Shown here in pieces: positions 17,250 through 25,815 of a DNA stretch of 64,000 nucleotides; within the stretch, counting starts at the first letter, position 1, and the number at the start of each line of letters is the position of its first letter. The position numbers and the translations under genes are program-made. A model generated the notes under the pieces. The model saw nothing but the letters and a program-made list of their open reading frames with translations, was not told the origin of the DNA and ran no database searches. Origin of the DNA: Stappia stellulata DSM 5886 (lineage in GTDB: Bacteria > Pseudomonadota > Alphaproteobacteria > Rhizobiales > Stappiaceae); contig NZ_KE384082.1 of assembly GCF_000423705.1 (NCBI RefSeq), positions 980,843 through 1,044,842 of the forward strand, in the 5' to 3' direction.

Positions 17250-17705
17250 TCACAACAGGAAACGAAAGCCGCCTTCGAGCTTCAGCAGCGCGATCTTGGT
17301 CTCCACGCCCCCCGCACCGGAAAAGCCGCCCAGTCCGGTCGCGGACACAACGCGGTGACAGGGGATGACAATGGGAATCGGATTGCCGCCACAGGCCTGG
17401 CCGACCGGCTGGGCGGAGGAGCCAAGGGCAGCGGCGATCTCGCCATAGGTCGCGGTCTCGCCCCGGGGGATGGCGAGCATCGCCCGATAGACGCCTTGCC
17501 GGAAGGCATTGCCGGCCGGTGCCAGCGGCAGGTCGAATGTCGCCAGATCGCCGGCGAAATAGGCCGCGATCTGGCGGGCAGCCTCGTGAAGGAGCGCCGA
17601 GGAGGGCGCGCGTGCCCCGGACGCCCAGGACAGGCGCACCAGCGCGCCGTCGCGCTCTTCCAGTTCCAGATCGCCGACCGGGCTGCTGAGATGGGCAATC
17701 GTCAT
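17250..17705 (-). CDS. ogt: Methylated-DNA--protein-cysteine S-methyltransferase
   Basis: Suicide repair enzyme that transfers the methyl group from O6-methylguanine or O4-methylthymine to its own cysteine. The 151-residue protein starts at ATG 17705. The active site is PIVIPCHRVV, and the helix-turn-helix region with ATYGEIAAALGSSAQPVGQA precedes it. The C-terminal GGFSGAGGVETKIALLKLEG binds DNA. It is the single-domain Ogt form with no Ada regulatory domain. It converges with the KorB-like gene (six-base gap) and diverges from an aminotransferase. The open frame upstream of ATG 17705 overlaps the divergent gene's leader and is not real. Confidence 0.94.
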   Translation of the reverse strand: MTIAHLSSPVGDLELEERDGALVRLSWASGARAPSSALLHEAARQIAAYFAGDLATFDLPLAPAGNAFRQGVYRAMLAIPRGETATYGEIAAALGSSAQPVGQACGGNPIPIVIPCHRVVSATGLGGFSGAGGVETKIALLKLEGGFRFLL

Positions 17706-17848
17706 GGGTCGGCCTTTTCGCCTTCGACGCCCGCGCCGCCGCGATGCGGGCGGTTTCGCAAACCGGTTGCGGAGGCTACAAGATGAGCAGGACATCGGGG
17801 CCGGGACAAGGCCGAAAGCGGGCCGGAACGATCCGCGCGGGAGGAACA

Positions 17849-19027
17849 ATGCTGAAAACCATCGAGGGCTTCAACCGGATCGGCGAGGAGAACGCCTTCG
17901 CCGTGCTTGCCCGCGCGACCGCCCTCGCGGCTCAAGGTCGCGACATCGTCAATCTCGGCATCGGCCAGCCGGATTTCCGCACGCCCGAGCATGTCGTCGA
18001 GGCCGCGGTCAGGGCGTTGCGCGACGGTCACCACGGCTACACGCCGGCGACCGGCATCCTGCCGCTGCGCGAGGCGGTGGCAAGCGACCTGCACACCCGC
18101 CTGTCGGTCGATGTCTCGCCCGACAATGTGGTGATCGTGCCCGGCGGCAAGGTCACCATGTTCATGGCGATCCTGATGTTCGGGGAACCGGGCGTCAACA
18201 TTCTCTATCCCGATCCGGGCTTTCCCATCTACCGCTCGATGATCGAGTTTACCGGCGCGCGCCCCGTGCCCGTGCCGATCCGCGAGGAAAACGGGTTTGC
18301 CTTCTCCGCCGAAGAAACGCTGTCGCTGCTGACGCCCGAAACCCGGCTGGTCATCCTGAACTCGCCCGCCAACCCGACCGGCGGCGTCACGCCGCGCGCC
18401 GAGATCGAGGCGCTGGTCAAGGGACTAGAGAGCCGGCCCGACATCGCGATCCTTTCCGACGAGATCTACGGGCAGATGACCTACGACGGCACGCCGCATT
18501 GCTCGCTGCTGGAATTCGAGGCGGTGCGCGACAGGCTGATCCTGCTCGACGGCTGGTCGAAGACCTACGCCATGACGGGCTGGCGCATGGGCTATGCGGT
18601 GTGGCCGGACCAGCTGATCGACAAGGCGCGCAAGCTGGCGGTCAACGCCTGGTCCTGCGTCAATGCGCCGGCGCAATACGCCGGCCTCGCCGCGCTGGAA
18701 GGCCCGCAGGACGCGGTCGCCGACATGATGCGCGCGTTCGACATCCGCCGCAAACTTGTGGTGGAGGGGCTGACCGCCCTGCCCGGCGTTTCGGCGCGCA
18801 CCCCGGCCGGCGCCTTCTACGCCTTTCCCAACATCAAGGAGACGGGATGGAAGGCCAAGCCGCTGGCCGGCGCCCTTTTGGAAAAGGCCGGCGTCGCCGT
18901 GATCGGCGGACCCGATTTCGGTATTCTTGGCGAGGGCTACCTTCGCCTGTCCTATGCCAATTCGGCGGAAAACATTTCCCGCGCGCTCACGCGCATGGCG
19001 GAGTTTCTCGCGGAAAACCCGGCCTGA
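17849..19027 (+). CDS. Class I/II PLP-dependent aminotransferase
   Basis: Fold-type I aminotransferase, probably of the aspartate/alanine family, transferring amino groups between amino and 2-oxo acids. The start at ATG 17849 behind GGGAGGAACA gives 392 residues. Motifs: NLGIGQPDFRTPEHV (N-terminal), GYTPATGILPLREAV, ILNSPANPTGG, SDEIYGQMTYDG and the PLP lysine in DGWSKTYAMTGWRMGYA. The arginine binding the substrate carboxylate is in GYLRLSYANS. An upstream ATG at 17783 is in frame but has no ribosome site. The gene appears monocistronic. The substrate cannot be fixed; the neighbouring KorA/B-like pair hints at 2-oxo acid metabolism but is probably coincidental. Confidence 0.9.
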   Translation: MLKTIEGFNRIGEENAFAVLARATALAAQGRDIVNLGIGQPDFRTPEHVVEAAVRALRDGHHGYTPATGILPLREAVASDLHTRLSVDVSPDNVVIVPGGKVTMFMAILMFGEPGVNILYPDPGFPIYRSMIEFTGARPVPVPIREENGFAFSAEETLSLLTPETRLVILNSPANPTGGVTPRAEIEALVKGLESRPDIAILSDEIYGQMTYDGTPHCSLLEFEAVRDRLILLDGWSKTYAMTGWRMGYAVWPDQLIDKARKLAVNAWSCVNAPAQYAGLAALEGPQDAVADMMRAFDIRRKLVVEGLTALPGVSARTPAGAFYAFPNIKETGWKAKPLAGALLEKAGVAVIGGPDFGILGEGYLRLSYANSAENISRALTRMAEFLAENPA

Positions 19028-19040
19028 CGCATTTCCGCAG

Positions 19041-19130
19041 TCAGGCGCCGGTGATGCCGGTTCCGAAAAACAACAGCGAAAACAGCGCCCAGGACAGGAC
19101 GGTTCCGATCCGGCTCATGTGAATATTCAT
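19041..19130 (-). CDS. 29-residue single-span membrane peptide
   Basis: A very short open frame on the reverse strand encodes MNIHMSRIGTVLSWALFS, then LLFFGTGITGA and a TGA stop. It has an internal ATG (19118) and a GGGGGAAAG ribosome-site-like stretch upstream. About 20 of its residues are hydrophobic, forming one membrane helix that starts right after a positively charged N-terminus and ends with small residues. It lies 123 bases downstream of the 2-hydroxyacid dehydrogenase on the same strand and may be the tail of the lacI operon. The amphipathic, codon-biased look argues for a genuine gene. The function is unknown and I do not recognise a family. Confidence 0.55.
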   Translation of the reverse strand: MNIHMSRIGTVLSWALFSLLFFGTGITGA

Positions 19131-19252
19131 GGGCTTTCCCCCGGAGCAGAGCGGCGTGGGCAACAAACGCCCGCGCAACCGCTCGCACGGCCTCCCCGGC
19201 CGCTTCCTTTCCTAAAATGCAACCGGTTTCGTTAAGGGGCGGTTAAGAAAGC

Positions 19253-20221
19253 TTATCCGGCCTTTGCAAAAGGGGTTTCGGCGACGGGCGTGAGCGGACG
19301 GCCGTCACGGAACCAGGACGTCAGATTGTCGACGACCAGCTGCCCCATCGCGTCGCGCGTGTGCCGGGAGGCAGAGCCCACATGCGGAAGCAGCACGACA
19401 TGCTCCATGTCCTTCAGGGCCTGTGGCACCTTCGGCTCGCTTTCGAACACATCGAGGCCGGCCGACAGGATGGTTCCGACTTGAAGGGCGGCGACCAGCG
19501 CCGGCTCGTCGATCACCGTTCCGCGCCCGACATTGACGACGATGCCGTCAGGTCCCAGAGCCTCCAGCACCCGCCGGTCGACGATGCCGCGCGTCGCCGC
19601 GCCGCCCGGCGCGACAACCATCAGCGTGTCGCAGGCCCGCGCCAGTCCCTCCAGCGTGTCGTGATAGGGATAATCGACATCCGCGCGCTGCGTGCGCCCG
19701 TGATAGCGCACCCCCATCCCGAAGGCTTCCGCGCGCCGGGCAATCGCCTGGCCGATGCGTCCGAGCCCCAGAATGCCCAGCGTGCGCCCGCGCAAGGTGG
19801 CCGGCGTCAGCGGAAAGGGGCCCTCCGCCTCCCAGCGCCCGGCCCGCAGATAACGCTCGGCCGCCGGGAGCTGGCGCACCGTCATCAGCAAAAGCCCGAA
19901 GGCCGTATCCGCAACTTCCTCGGTCAGAACGTCCGGCGTGTTCGTGACACAGACTTTCCGCTCGCCGCAAAAACCCGCATCGACGGAATCGTAGCCGACC
20001 CCGAAATTGGCGACGATTTCCAGTGCCGGCATGCGCGAGATCAGCGCCCGGTCGACCGGAACATGCGCGCCGCTGGCAATCCCGCGCACCTTTTCCAGGA
20101 GTTCCGGCGAAAGCGTCTCGACCTCGCCGGGTCCGGCGCGGTGGACCGTGAACTGCCGGGAAAGCTGTTCACCGACGATTGCGGGCGTTCGCCCCAGCAT
20201 CAGGATGTCGGCCAAGGCCAT
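19253..20221 (-). CDS. D-isomer-specific 2-hydroxyacid dehydrogenase
   Basis: NAD(P)-dependent reductase of 2-oxo acids such as glyoxylate or hydroxypyruvate. ATG 20221 follows GGAGGACGCAC and gives 322 residues. The nucleotide fold has GILGLGRIGQAIARRAEAFG. The catalytic triad is in VVNVGRGTVIDEP (Arg), FESEP (Glu) and LLPHVGSAS (His). The substrate loop FGVGYDSVDA is typical of GhrB/GyaR-like enzymes. The gene is 52 bases downstream of a LacI regulator on the same strand and is probably controlled by it. The LacI context points to a sugar-acid pathway rather than a housekeeping role. Confidence 0.92.
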   Translation of the reverse strand: MALADILMLGRTPAIVGEQLSRQFTVHRAGPGEVETLSPELLEKVRGIASGAHVPVDRALISRMPALEIVANFGVGYDSVDAGFCGERKVCVTNTPDVLTEEVADTAFGLLLMTVRQLPAAERYLRAGRWEAEGPFPLTPATLRGRTLGILGLGRIGQAIARRAEAFGMGVRYHGRTQRADVDYPYHDTLEGLARACDTLMVVAPGGAATRGIVDRRVLEALGPDGIVVNVGRGTVIDEPALVAALQVGTILSAGLDVFESEPKVPQALKDMEHVVLLPHVGSASRHTRDAMGQLVVDNLTSWFRDGRPLTPVAETPFAKAG

Positions 20222-20273
20222 GTGCGTCCTCCAGAAGGTCGGCCCGCGCCATGACGGGCCGCGGGCGGGATGG

Positions 20274-21422
20274 TCAGTGTTGCGTCGTGGGCCCCGGCGC
20301 GGGCGCGTCACTCTGCGGGCGCGGCGACGGCGTCGATTCGCGCACCCGCAGTTCAGGCAGGATGGGAGCGGGCGCCGGCCCCACCGGCGCGCCGGAAATC
20401 TGGCGCAACATCAAGGCGGCGGCGATCCTGCCGATCTCGTCGGGCTTGTTCCAGACCGAAGTGAGCGCAGGCGTCCGGCTCGCCGCACCGTCGGTGTCGT
20501 CATACCCGGCGACGGCGATGTCTTTGCCCGGCTCCACGCCCGCCCGGCGCAGGGCCGAGAGCAGTCCGTGCGCGATGAGATCGTTGAAGGCGAAGACCGC
20601 CGTCGGACGGGGCGTCGCGCGCAGCAGCCGCGCGACCGCATCGCGCCCGTCCGCCGCCGTCATCAGTTCGGGGATGTCGAGTTGCCCGGCGGCATCGATC
20701 CCGGCCGCCTCAAGCGCCTGTTTCCAGCCCAGATTGCGGTCGTGGCCGGACGAGCTTTGCCGGCGTCCGCCAATCATCGCGATGTTGCGGTGTCCCTGGG
20801 CGACCAGATGCGCGACGACCATCCGCGCGCCGGCCACATCGTCGCTGCGGACCACCGGAACCCGGGCACCGGCGACATCGCGGCAGATCAGGGTCACCGG
20901 CAGGCCGCTGTCGGCCAGCGCGTTGATGTCCTTCGCCTGCGTGCCCACGGAGGCGCAGATCACCAGACCGTCGACGCGGTGCTGCATGAGGGTCTCGACG
21001 AAGCGCGTCTGCCGGGTCACATCGTCGCGGTGATTGCAGATCAGCACCACCTGGTTCTCCCGGCCGAGCTCATCCTCCAGCGCGCGAAACACTTCCGCGA
21101 AATACGGGTTGAGAATATCGTGAACCGCGACGCCGATCATGTTGGAACGCGCGGTGCGCAAGGCGGCGGCAGAGCGGTTGTAGACATAGCCTGCAGCCAG
21201 CGCATGAGCCTTGATGCGCGCGCGCGTCGCCGGCGCGACAAGCGGCGAATCGCGCAAGGCAAGCGAGACAGTGGCGGTGGAGACGCCAAGCGCATCCGCC
21301 ATGTCGCCGAGCGTGAGGCGCCGCGCGCCACGCGGCTTGCCGGATGTCCCCGCCGGCGCTTTTGCCGGAAGCCGGTCTCCCGGCCCCGCCTGGTGCGCCG
21401 GCGGCCCTTTCGGCGTCTTCAT
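20274..21422 (-). CDS. LacI family transcriptional regulator
   Basis: Repressor with an N-terminal helix-turn-helix (LTLGDMADALGVSTATVSLALRDS, about residues 37-60) and hinge (NRSAAALRTARSNMIGV), followed by a periplasmic-binding-protein-like effector domain ending in VAVAGYDDTDG and LTSVWNKPDEIG. There is a disordered, Pro-rich extension of about 35 residues before the DNA-binding domain and a similar tail after the effector domain. ATG 21422 is preferred; GTG 21428 is two codons earlier. It heads the operon with the 2-hydroxyacid dehydrogenase and very likely represses itself through the palindrome at 21443-21456. The inducer is unknown, probably a sugar or sugar acid. Confidence 0.9.
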   Translation of the reverse strand: MKTPKGPPAHQAGPGDRLPAKAPAGTSGKPRGARRLTLGDMADALGVSTATVSLALRDSPLVAPATRARIKAHALAAGYVYNRSAAALRTARSNMIGVAVHDILNPYFAEVFRALEDELGRENQVVLICNHRDDVTRQTRFVETLMQHRVDGLVICASVGTQAKDINALADSGLPVTLICRDVAGARVPVVRSDDVAGARMVVAHLVAQGHRNIAMIGGRRQSSSGHDRNLGWKQALEAAGIDAAGQLDIPELMTAADGRDAVARLLRATPRPTAVFAFNDLIAHGLLSALRRAGVEPGKDIAVAGYDDTDGAASRTPALTSVWNKPDEIGRIAAALMLRQISGAPVGPAPAPILPELRVRESTPSPRPQSDAPAPGPTTQH

Positions 21423-21442
21423 GGTCACCGCTCAGCTTTCGA

Positions 21443-21456
21443 TTCAATCGATTAAA
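21443..21456. promoter_or_regulatory. LacI-type operator candidate
   Basis: TTCAATCGATTAAA is a near-perfect 14-base palindrome centred on CG, the classic LacI-family layout, about 20-35 bases upstream of the lacI start. Twelve of 14 positions are symmetric. Autoregulation is the simplest reading. Confidence 0.65.
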
Positions 21457-21502
21457 GTGTTGCCAATCGCGACCGCGCTGGCAAGCGCGAATGCCGGCCG
21501 CG

Positions 21503-22453
21503 TCAGGACAGGATCCGTTCCGCCTCGCCGTCGGCGCGGGCTTCGCCGCGCGAGATCTTGCGTTCCCGGTAAAGAATGTAAAGGCCCGAACTGACGACAA
21601 TTGCGGCACCGAGCACCGTGAACGGTCCCGGCACGTCATCGAACACCAGATACCCGAGGCCGCTCATCCACAGGATCTGGATATACATGAAAGGCGCAAG
21701 CACGGGCGCGGGCGCAAGCACATGCGCGCGAATCAGCGCGAAATGACCGATACAGCCCCAGGCGCCGGTCGACAACAGCAGCGCCCATGTCCACGCATCG
21801 CCGGGTGCGGTCCAGGCGGCGAGACCGAAGGGCGTGATCGCAAGCGTGGCGACGGCGGCCGAAATGACCAGCATGCCCACGGGCGAATCCGATTGGGCAA
21901 GCATGCGCGTCGTCAGCGCGTAAAGCGCGTAGCAGGTCATCGAACAGACCGAGAGAAGCGCGGCCCAGTTCAACCCGCCAAGCCCGGGCCGCGTGACCAC
22001 CAGCACCCCGAGAAAACCGACGATGATCGCCATCCAGCGGCGGAAACCCGCCCACTCGTTGAGAAGCGGACCGGCAAGCGCGGTCACAACGAAGGGCGCG
22101 GCGAACATGATCGATACGGTTTCGGCAAGCTGCAGGTGACGCACGGCGAAAAAGTTGAACACCGTGGAGCCGAGCAGGAACATCGAACGCAGGATCTGCA
22201 GCGGCCAGCGCTTGCTGCGAAGCACGCCTGGTATCCGCCAGATCCGGAAAAGCAGGACGGCGAAGATCACATGTGTCAGGAACCGCATCCACACGATCTG
22301 CTCGGCCGGCAGCGTCTGTCCGAGATATTTTGCCGTCGCATCGAGCCCCGAGAAGGAAAAGAAGGCGAAGGAAATCAGGGCAATCCCCATGAACCGCTCA
22401 GGCACGGCCAGCGCGGTGCCAACGGGAGAGCGCAGAAGTCCGCCAAGTCGCAT
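21503..22453 (-). CDS. DMT superfamily transporter (EamA family)
   Basis: Second DMT permease of the window, 316 residues with two EamA domains and about ten helices. It differs in sequence from the one at 6653, so the two are not a recent duplication. Landmarks: FSFSGLDATAKYLGQ, WMRFLTHVIFAVLL, NFFAVRHLQLAETVSIMFAAPF (end of repeat one), VTRPGLGGLNWAALLSV and APVLAPFMYIQILWMSGLGYLVFDDVP (repeat two). The C-terminal tail is charged (RERKISRGEARADGEAER) and cytoplasmic. It is divergent from chrA and downstream of lacI in the opposite reading order, with 74 bases between lacI and this stop. The substrate is unknown. Confidence 0.88.
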   Translation of the reverse strand: MRLGGLLRSPVGTALAVPERFMGIALISFAFFSFSGLDATAKYLGQTLPAEQIVWMRFLTHVIFAVLLFRIWRIPGVLRSKRWPLQILRSMFLLGSTVFNFFAVRHLQLAETVSIMFAAPFVVTALAGPLLNEWAGFRRWMAIIVGFLGVLVVTRPGLGGLNWAALLSVCSMTCYALYALTTRMLAQSDSPVGMLVISAAVATLAITPFGLAAWTAPGDAWTWALLLSTGAWGCIGHFALIRAHVLAPAPVLAPFMYIQILWMSGLGYLVFDDVPGPFTVLGAAIVVSSGLYILYRERKISRGEARADGEAERILS

Positions 22454-22613
22454 TCTCTGTCCTTCGTCTGACGGGGATGGTTCGTTCCCGCCCGTCCATT
22501 TGTACGATAAATCGGAGTGTGGAAGGGATCGAGCGCAATGTCATGATACGGAAACGCACATCGGCTATGCGCTCACGGCAACCCGACCCTCCCGTTTTTG
22601 CAAGGCACCCGCA

Positions 22614-23972
22614 ATGACAGATCCGCACCACCCGTCCAACGCCACCGCCTCCCCGGCGCGTGAGACGGCGGAGCTCGGCTGGCTGGCGCGCCGTTCGCTG
22701 CGCATCGGGCTGCTGTCCTTCGGCGGTCCGGCGGCCCAAATCGCCCTGCTGCACAAGGAATTCGTCGCCGACGGCAAGCGGATTTCCGAAGGCCGTTTCC
22801 TCAATGCGCTGAACTATTGCATGCTTCTGCCCGGCCCCGAAGCACAGCAACTGGCGACCTATTGCGGCTGGATCGTCGCCGGAACGCGCGGCGGCATCGT
22901 ATCGGGCCTCTTGTTCATCGCGCCCGGCGCTCTGGCGATGCTGGCGCTCTCCCTCGTCTATGTGAGCTTCGGAGCCTCGCCGCTTGTCGCCAGCCTGTTC
23001 TTCGGTATCAAGGCGGGCGTGCTGGCCATCGTGCTGCAGGCGCTGATCCGGCTGGCTGCGCGGGCAATGACCTCCGGCGCCGCCTTCGCCATCGCGGCCG
23101 CCTCTTTCTGTGCGCTGTTTTTCCTCGATCTTCCGTTTCCGCTGGTGATCGTCGCCGCCGGCCTGTGCGGCCTGCTGTTGCCGCGTCCCGCGGGCGATCC
23201 CTCCGCCGCACGGGAGGACAGCCCGGCACCACAAGCGACCGGCCGCCCCCTGCACGCGCGGGCATTCCGTATCCTGCTTGCCGGGGTCGCCCTGTGGGCC
23301 CTGCCGGTGGCGGCCATCGTGACCTGGCTGTCGCCGCAACATGTGCTGGCCGATATCGCCGCGTTCTTCTCGACGATGGCGCTGGTCAGCTTCGGCGGCG
23401 CCTATGCGCTGTTGAGCTACATGGCCCAGGTGGCGGTCGAAACCAACGGCTGGCTGACAGCCGGCGAAATGCTCGATGGTCTCGGGCTTGCCGAGACGAC
23501 ACCCGGGCCGCTGATTCTCGTCACCCAGTTCGTCGGCTATCTGGGCGGCTACCGCGCGCCCTCCCCGTTTGATCCCGCCGTGGCGGGGCTTCTGGCGGCG
23601 GGCCTGACCACCTGGGTCACCTTCGCCCCGAGCTTCATCTTCGTGCTCGCCGGCGCGCCCTATGTCGACCACATCCGCAAGATTGCATGGCTGTCCAACG
23701 TCCTGTCCGCAATCACGGCCGCGGTCGTCGGCACGATCCTCAACCTGTCGCTGTGGTTCGCGATCAACGTCGTCTTCGACGACGTGGCAGTTCTGGACGA
23801 AGGATGGATCTCCGCCCCCTTGCCGGTTCTTGAAAGTCTCCAGCCCTGGAGCCTGGCGATCGCGGCGGGGGCGGGCGTGATGCTGTTTGCCCTGAAGCGC
23901 GGCGTGGCGGAGGTGGTGCTTGCGGCGAGCCTCGCCGGCCTCGCCGTCAGGATGAGCGGGCTTTCGCCCTGA
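22614..23972 (+). CDS. chrA: Chromate transporter ChrA
   Basis: Long-chain bidomain CHR-family transporter of 452 residues that exports chromate from the cytoplasm. ATG 22614 precedes a short soluble N-terminus. Both halves carry the CHR pattern: LSFGGPAAQIALLHKEFV with LLPGPEAQQLATYCGW in the first half and LVSFGGAYALLSYMAQVAVE with LGLAETTPGPLILVTQFVGY in the second, in line with antiparallel duplication. About ten to twelve membrane segments are visible. A MarR regulator gene converges on it 11 bases downstream. No ChrB regulator is present in the window, so chromate inducibility is not evident. Confidence 0.93.
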   Translation: MTDPHHPSNATASPARETAELGWLARRSLRIGLLSFGGPAAQIALLHKEFVADGKRISEGRFLNALNYCMLLPGPEAQQLATYCGWIVAGTRGGIVSGLLFIAPGALAMLALSLVYVSFGASPLVASLFFGIKAGVLAIVLQALIRLAARAMTSGAAFAIAAASFCALFFLDLPFPLVIVAAGLCGLLLPRPAGDPSAAREDSPAPQATGRPLHARAFRILLAGVALWALPVAAIVTWLSPQHVLADIAAFFSTMALVSFGGAYALLSYMAQVAVETNGWLTAGEMLDGLGLAETTPGPLILVTQFVGYLGGYRAPSPFDPAVAGLLAAGLTTWVTFAPSFIFVLAGAPYVDHIRKIAWLSNVLSAITAAVVGTILNLSLWFAINVVFDDVAVLDEGWISAPLPVLESLQPWSLAIAAGAGVMLFALKRGVAEVVLAASLAGLAVRMSGLSP

Positions 23973-23983
23973 AGCCGGGCCGG

Positions 23984-24457
23984 CTAGGCACCGGTTTCGC
24001 CATCCTCGACATCCAGATCGTCCACCCGCCGCGAGCCGAGGTTCTTCTCCACCTGGCGCAGGAGCTTGCGGAGCTTCTTGCGGTCCTTTTCGTCCAGCCC
24101 GACCAAGGCCTCGCGCTCGAGGCGCTTCCAGGACGTATCGACGGTTGCCACCAGCGCCCGACCTTCATCGGTCAAAAACACGCGGGCGAGCCGCCCGTCG
24201 GCCTCCGATGCCTGTCGGCGCAAGAACCCTTGTGCCGACAGGCGCGTGACCATCTTGGTGACTGTCGGCGGCTGAACCGCAAGCGTCGCGGCCAGCTGGG
24301 TCATCGTCTGCCCGTCGCTGTCGGCGAGGATCTTCAGGACGGTTTCCTGTCCCGGATGCAAGCCGATCCGGGAAAGATGACTGCCGGCACGCGCGCGATG
24401 AGCCTTGGCAGCCTGCGCCAGGCGGAACGTCACGCTTTTCTTGAAATTGAACGCCAT
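23984..24457 (-). CDS. MarR family transcriptional regulator
   Basis: Winged helix-turn-helix regulator of 157 residues. The DNA-binding part reads GLHPGQETVLKILADSDGQT, then MTQLAATLAVQPPTVTKMV (recognition helix) and the wing with LRRQASEADGRLARVFLTDEG. The C-terminal helices include many Lys/Arg and Glu residues (EKDRKKLRKLLRQVEKNLG) and form the dimer interface. It converges with chrA. Upstream lies a 167-base gap before the stop of the reductase-terminated operon, so it has its own promoter. The target is unknown; drug or phenolic response is usual in the family. Confidence 0.9.
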   Translation of the reverse strand: MAFNFKKSVTFRLAQAAKAHRARAGSHLSRIGLHPGQETVLKILADSDGQTMTQLAATLAVQPPTVTKMVTRLSAQGFLRRQASEADGRLARVFLTDEGRALVATVDTSWKRLEREALVGLDEKDRKKLRKLLRQVEKNLGSRRVDDLDVEDGETGA

Positions 24458-24624
24458 GACACACCTTCTAACGCCGGCAAATGACCTCAGGATGACACCC
24501 GCCCCGACGCAAAGAGCGCGCCGGCTGCGCCGCCAGGTTCAGGTGCGTTCCCGGGCAGAATGCATGGGCATGCGGGTCCGATCAAAGTCTTTTCACGTCT
24601 GTACCGCCGGATTTCAGGTCCGGC

Positions 24625-25212
24625 TCACCATCTGGAAAAGACGGTCTCGACGCGGCTCATGAAACGGGCGCGGGTCTCCGGCGTCGAACTGTCCATGTCG
24701 TAATGCGCCAGATATTTCGTCTTGCAGCGCGGCGCGCAGAGCGCGCGAATGCCGCGCAGGACCGTCTTGCGACCGGGTTCGCCCATCAGCTTCGACACCA
24801 GCCAGGACGCGCCGCAGGTCGTGACCACGCCAATGCGGCCAATGTGCTGCATGCGCGGACGCATCGGGCCTGTCGCCGTCGGGATCTCGAAGGTGACATG
24901 CGGCACCCAGACCCGGTCGAGATACCCCTTCAGCATGGCCGGCAGGCCGAACCACCAGGTCGGATAGACGAAGACCAGCGCCTCGGCCCACAGGATGTCC
25001 TCGACGTGGCTTTCGACCGGCGCGCGGTTCAACTCCGCATCGTTGTAGCGAAGCCACTCCGCCTCGCGCATCACCGGATCGAAGCCGCCGGCATAGAGAT
25101 CCGTGACGCGCAGCTCGTGCCCGCGCGTTTCCAGCGCCTTGCGCACGGTTCCGGCAAGGGCCGCGCCATAGCTGTCCGCGCTTGGATGACAGTGAACCAG
25201 CAAAATGCGCAT
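24625..25212 (-). CDS. NAD(P)H dehydrogenase (quinone)-like flavodoxin-fold protein, copy 2
   Basis: Flavodoxin-fold FMN/FAD oxidoreductase of 195 residues in the MdaB/NQO-like group, which reduces quinones or nitro compounds by two electrons. The N-terminal MRILLVHCHPSADSYGAAL begins the fold, and YPTWWFGLPAMLKGYLDRVW is the flavin-contact signature. GVVTTCGASWLVSKLMG follows. It is the last gene of the sigma-54-dependent operon, 11 bases after a paralogue. A GCCGGA/TCCGGC hairpin (24606-24624) immediately follows the stop. The role in the pathway is inferred: it could recycle flavin or oxidised intermediates made by the FAD oxidase. Confidence 0.87.
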   Translation of the reverse strand: MRILLVHCHPSADSYGAALAGTVRKALETRGHELRVTDLYAGGFDPVMREAEWLRYNDAELNRAPVESHVEDILWAEALVFVYPTWWFGLPAMLKGYLDRVWVPHVTFEIPTATGPMRPRMQHIGRIGVVTTCGASWLVSKLMGEPGRKTVLRGIRALCAPRCKTKYLAHYDMDSSTPETRARFMSRVETVFSRW

Positions 25213-25223
25213 CCTGGAACTTT

Positions 25224-25805
25224 CTAGACCCGGGCCATCTCCGCCTCGACCCGCTCGAGAAATGCGGTGCGGGTGGCAGCATCGGCGCTGTTGAGGTCGT
25301 ATTGGGCGAGATAGGCGAGGCGCGCGGTCGGCGCGACCAGCGATCTGAGCACCCGCCGTACGATCCGGCGCGGCGGGTCGCCGAGCACGAAGGCGCGCCA
25401 GCGCGCCCCGCCATAGGTGGTGATCGCGACAAGACGGCGAATGTGTTGCAGGTTCGGCTTGGCGCGCCCCTTTTCCATGCGAAAGGAAACGCCCGGCAGG
25501 AACACCCGGTCGAGATACCCCTTCAGGATCGCCGGAAACCCGAAATTCCACACCGGATAGACGAGCACCAGCGCCTCCGCCCGCTGCAACTGCTCAACCT
25601 CCGGTGCAACGCCGGCGCGGTTTTCCGGCACATCGTGATAGGCAAGCCGCTCCGCGCGCGTCAGCACCGGATCGAAGCCCTGTTCGTAGAGATCAAGCAC
25701 CTCGACCTCGTGGCCGCGCGCGACCAGCGCCTTGAGCGCGCGCTCCTTGAGGGCCGCGCAAAAGCTCGTCTCGACCGGATGGGCATAGACCATCAGAACC
25801 CGCAT
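25224..25805 (-). CDS. NAD(P)H dehydrogenase (quinone)-like flavodoxin-fold protein, copy 1
   Basis: Paralogue of the adjacent gene, 193 residues. The same landmarks occur: MRVLMVYAHPVETSFCAALK, EALVLVYPVWNFGFPAILKG, YLDRVFLPGVSF and AITTYGGARWRAFVLGD. Sequence identity with copy 2 is moderate, so the duplication is old and the two may have different substrates or form a heterodimer. It begins 10 bases after the FAD-binding oxidoreductase and is 11 bases ahead of copy 2, in the same operon. Confidence 0.87.
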   Translation of the reverse strand: MRVLMVYAHPVETSFCAALKERALKALVARGHEVEVLDLYEQGFDPVLTRAERLAYHDVPENRAGVAPEVEQLQRAEALVLVYPVWNFGFPAILKGYLDRVFLPGVSFRMEKGRAKPNLQHIRRLVAITTYGGARWRAFVLGDPPRRIVRRVLRSLVAPTARLAYLAQYDLNSADAATRTAFLERVEAEMARV

Positions 25806-25815
25806 CGCGATCTCC

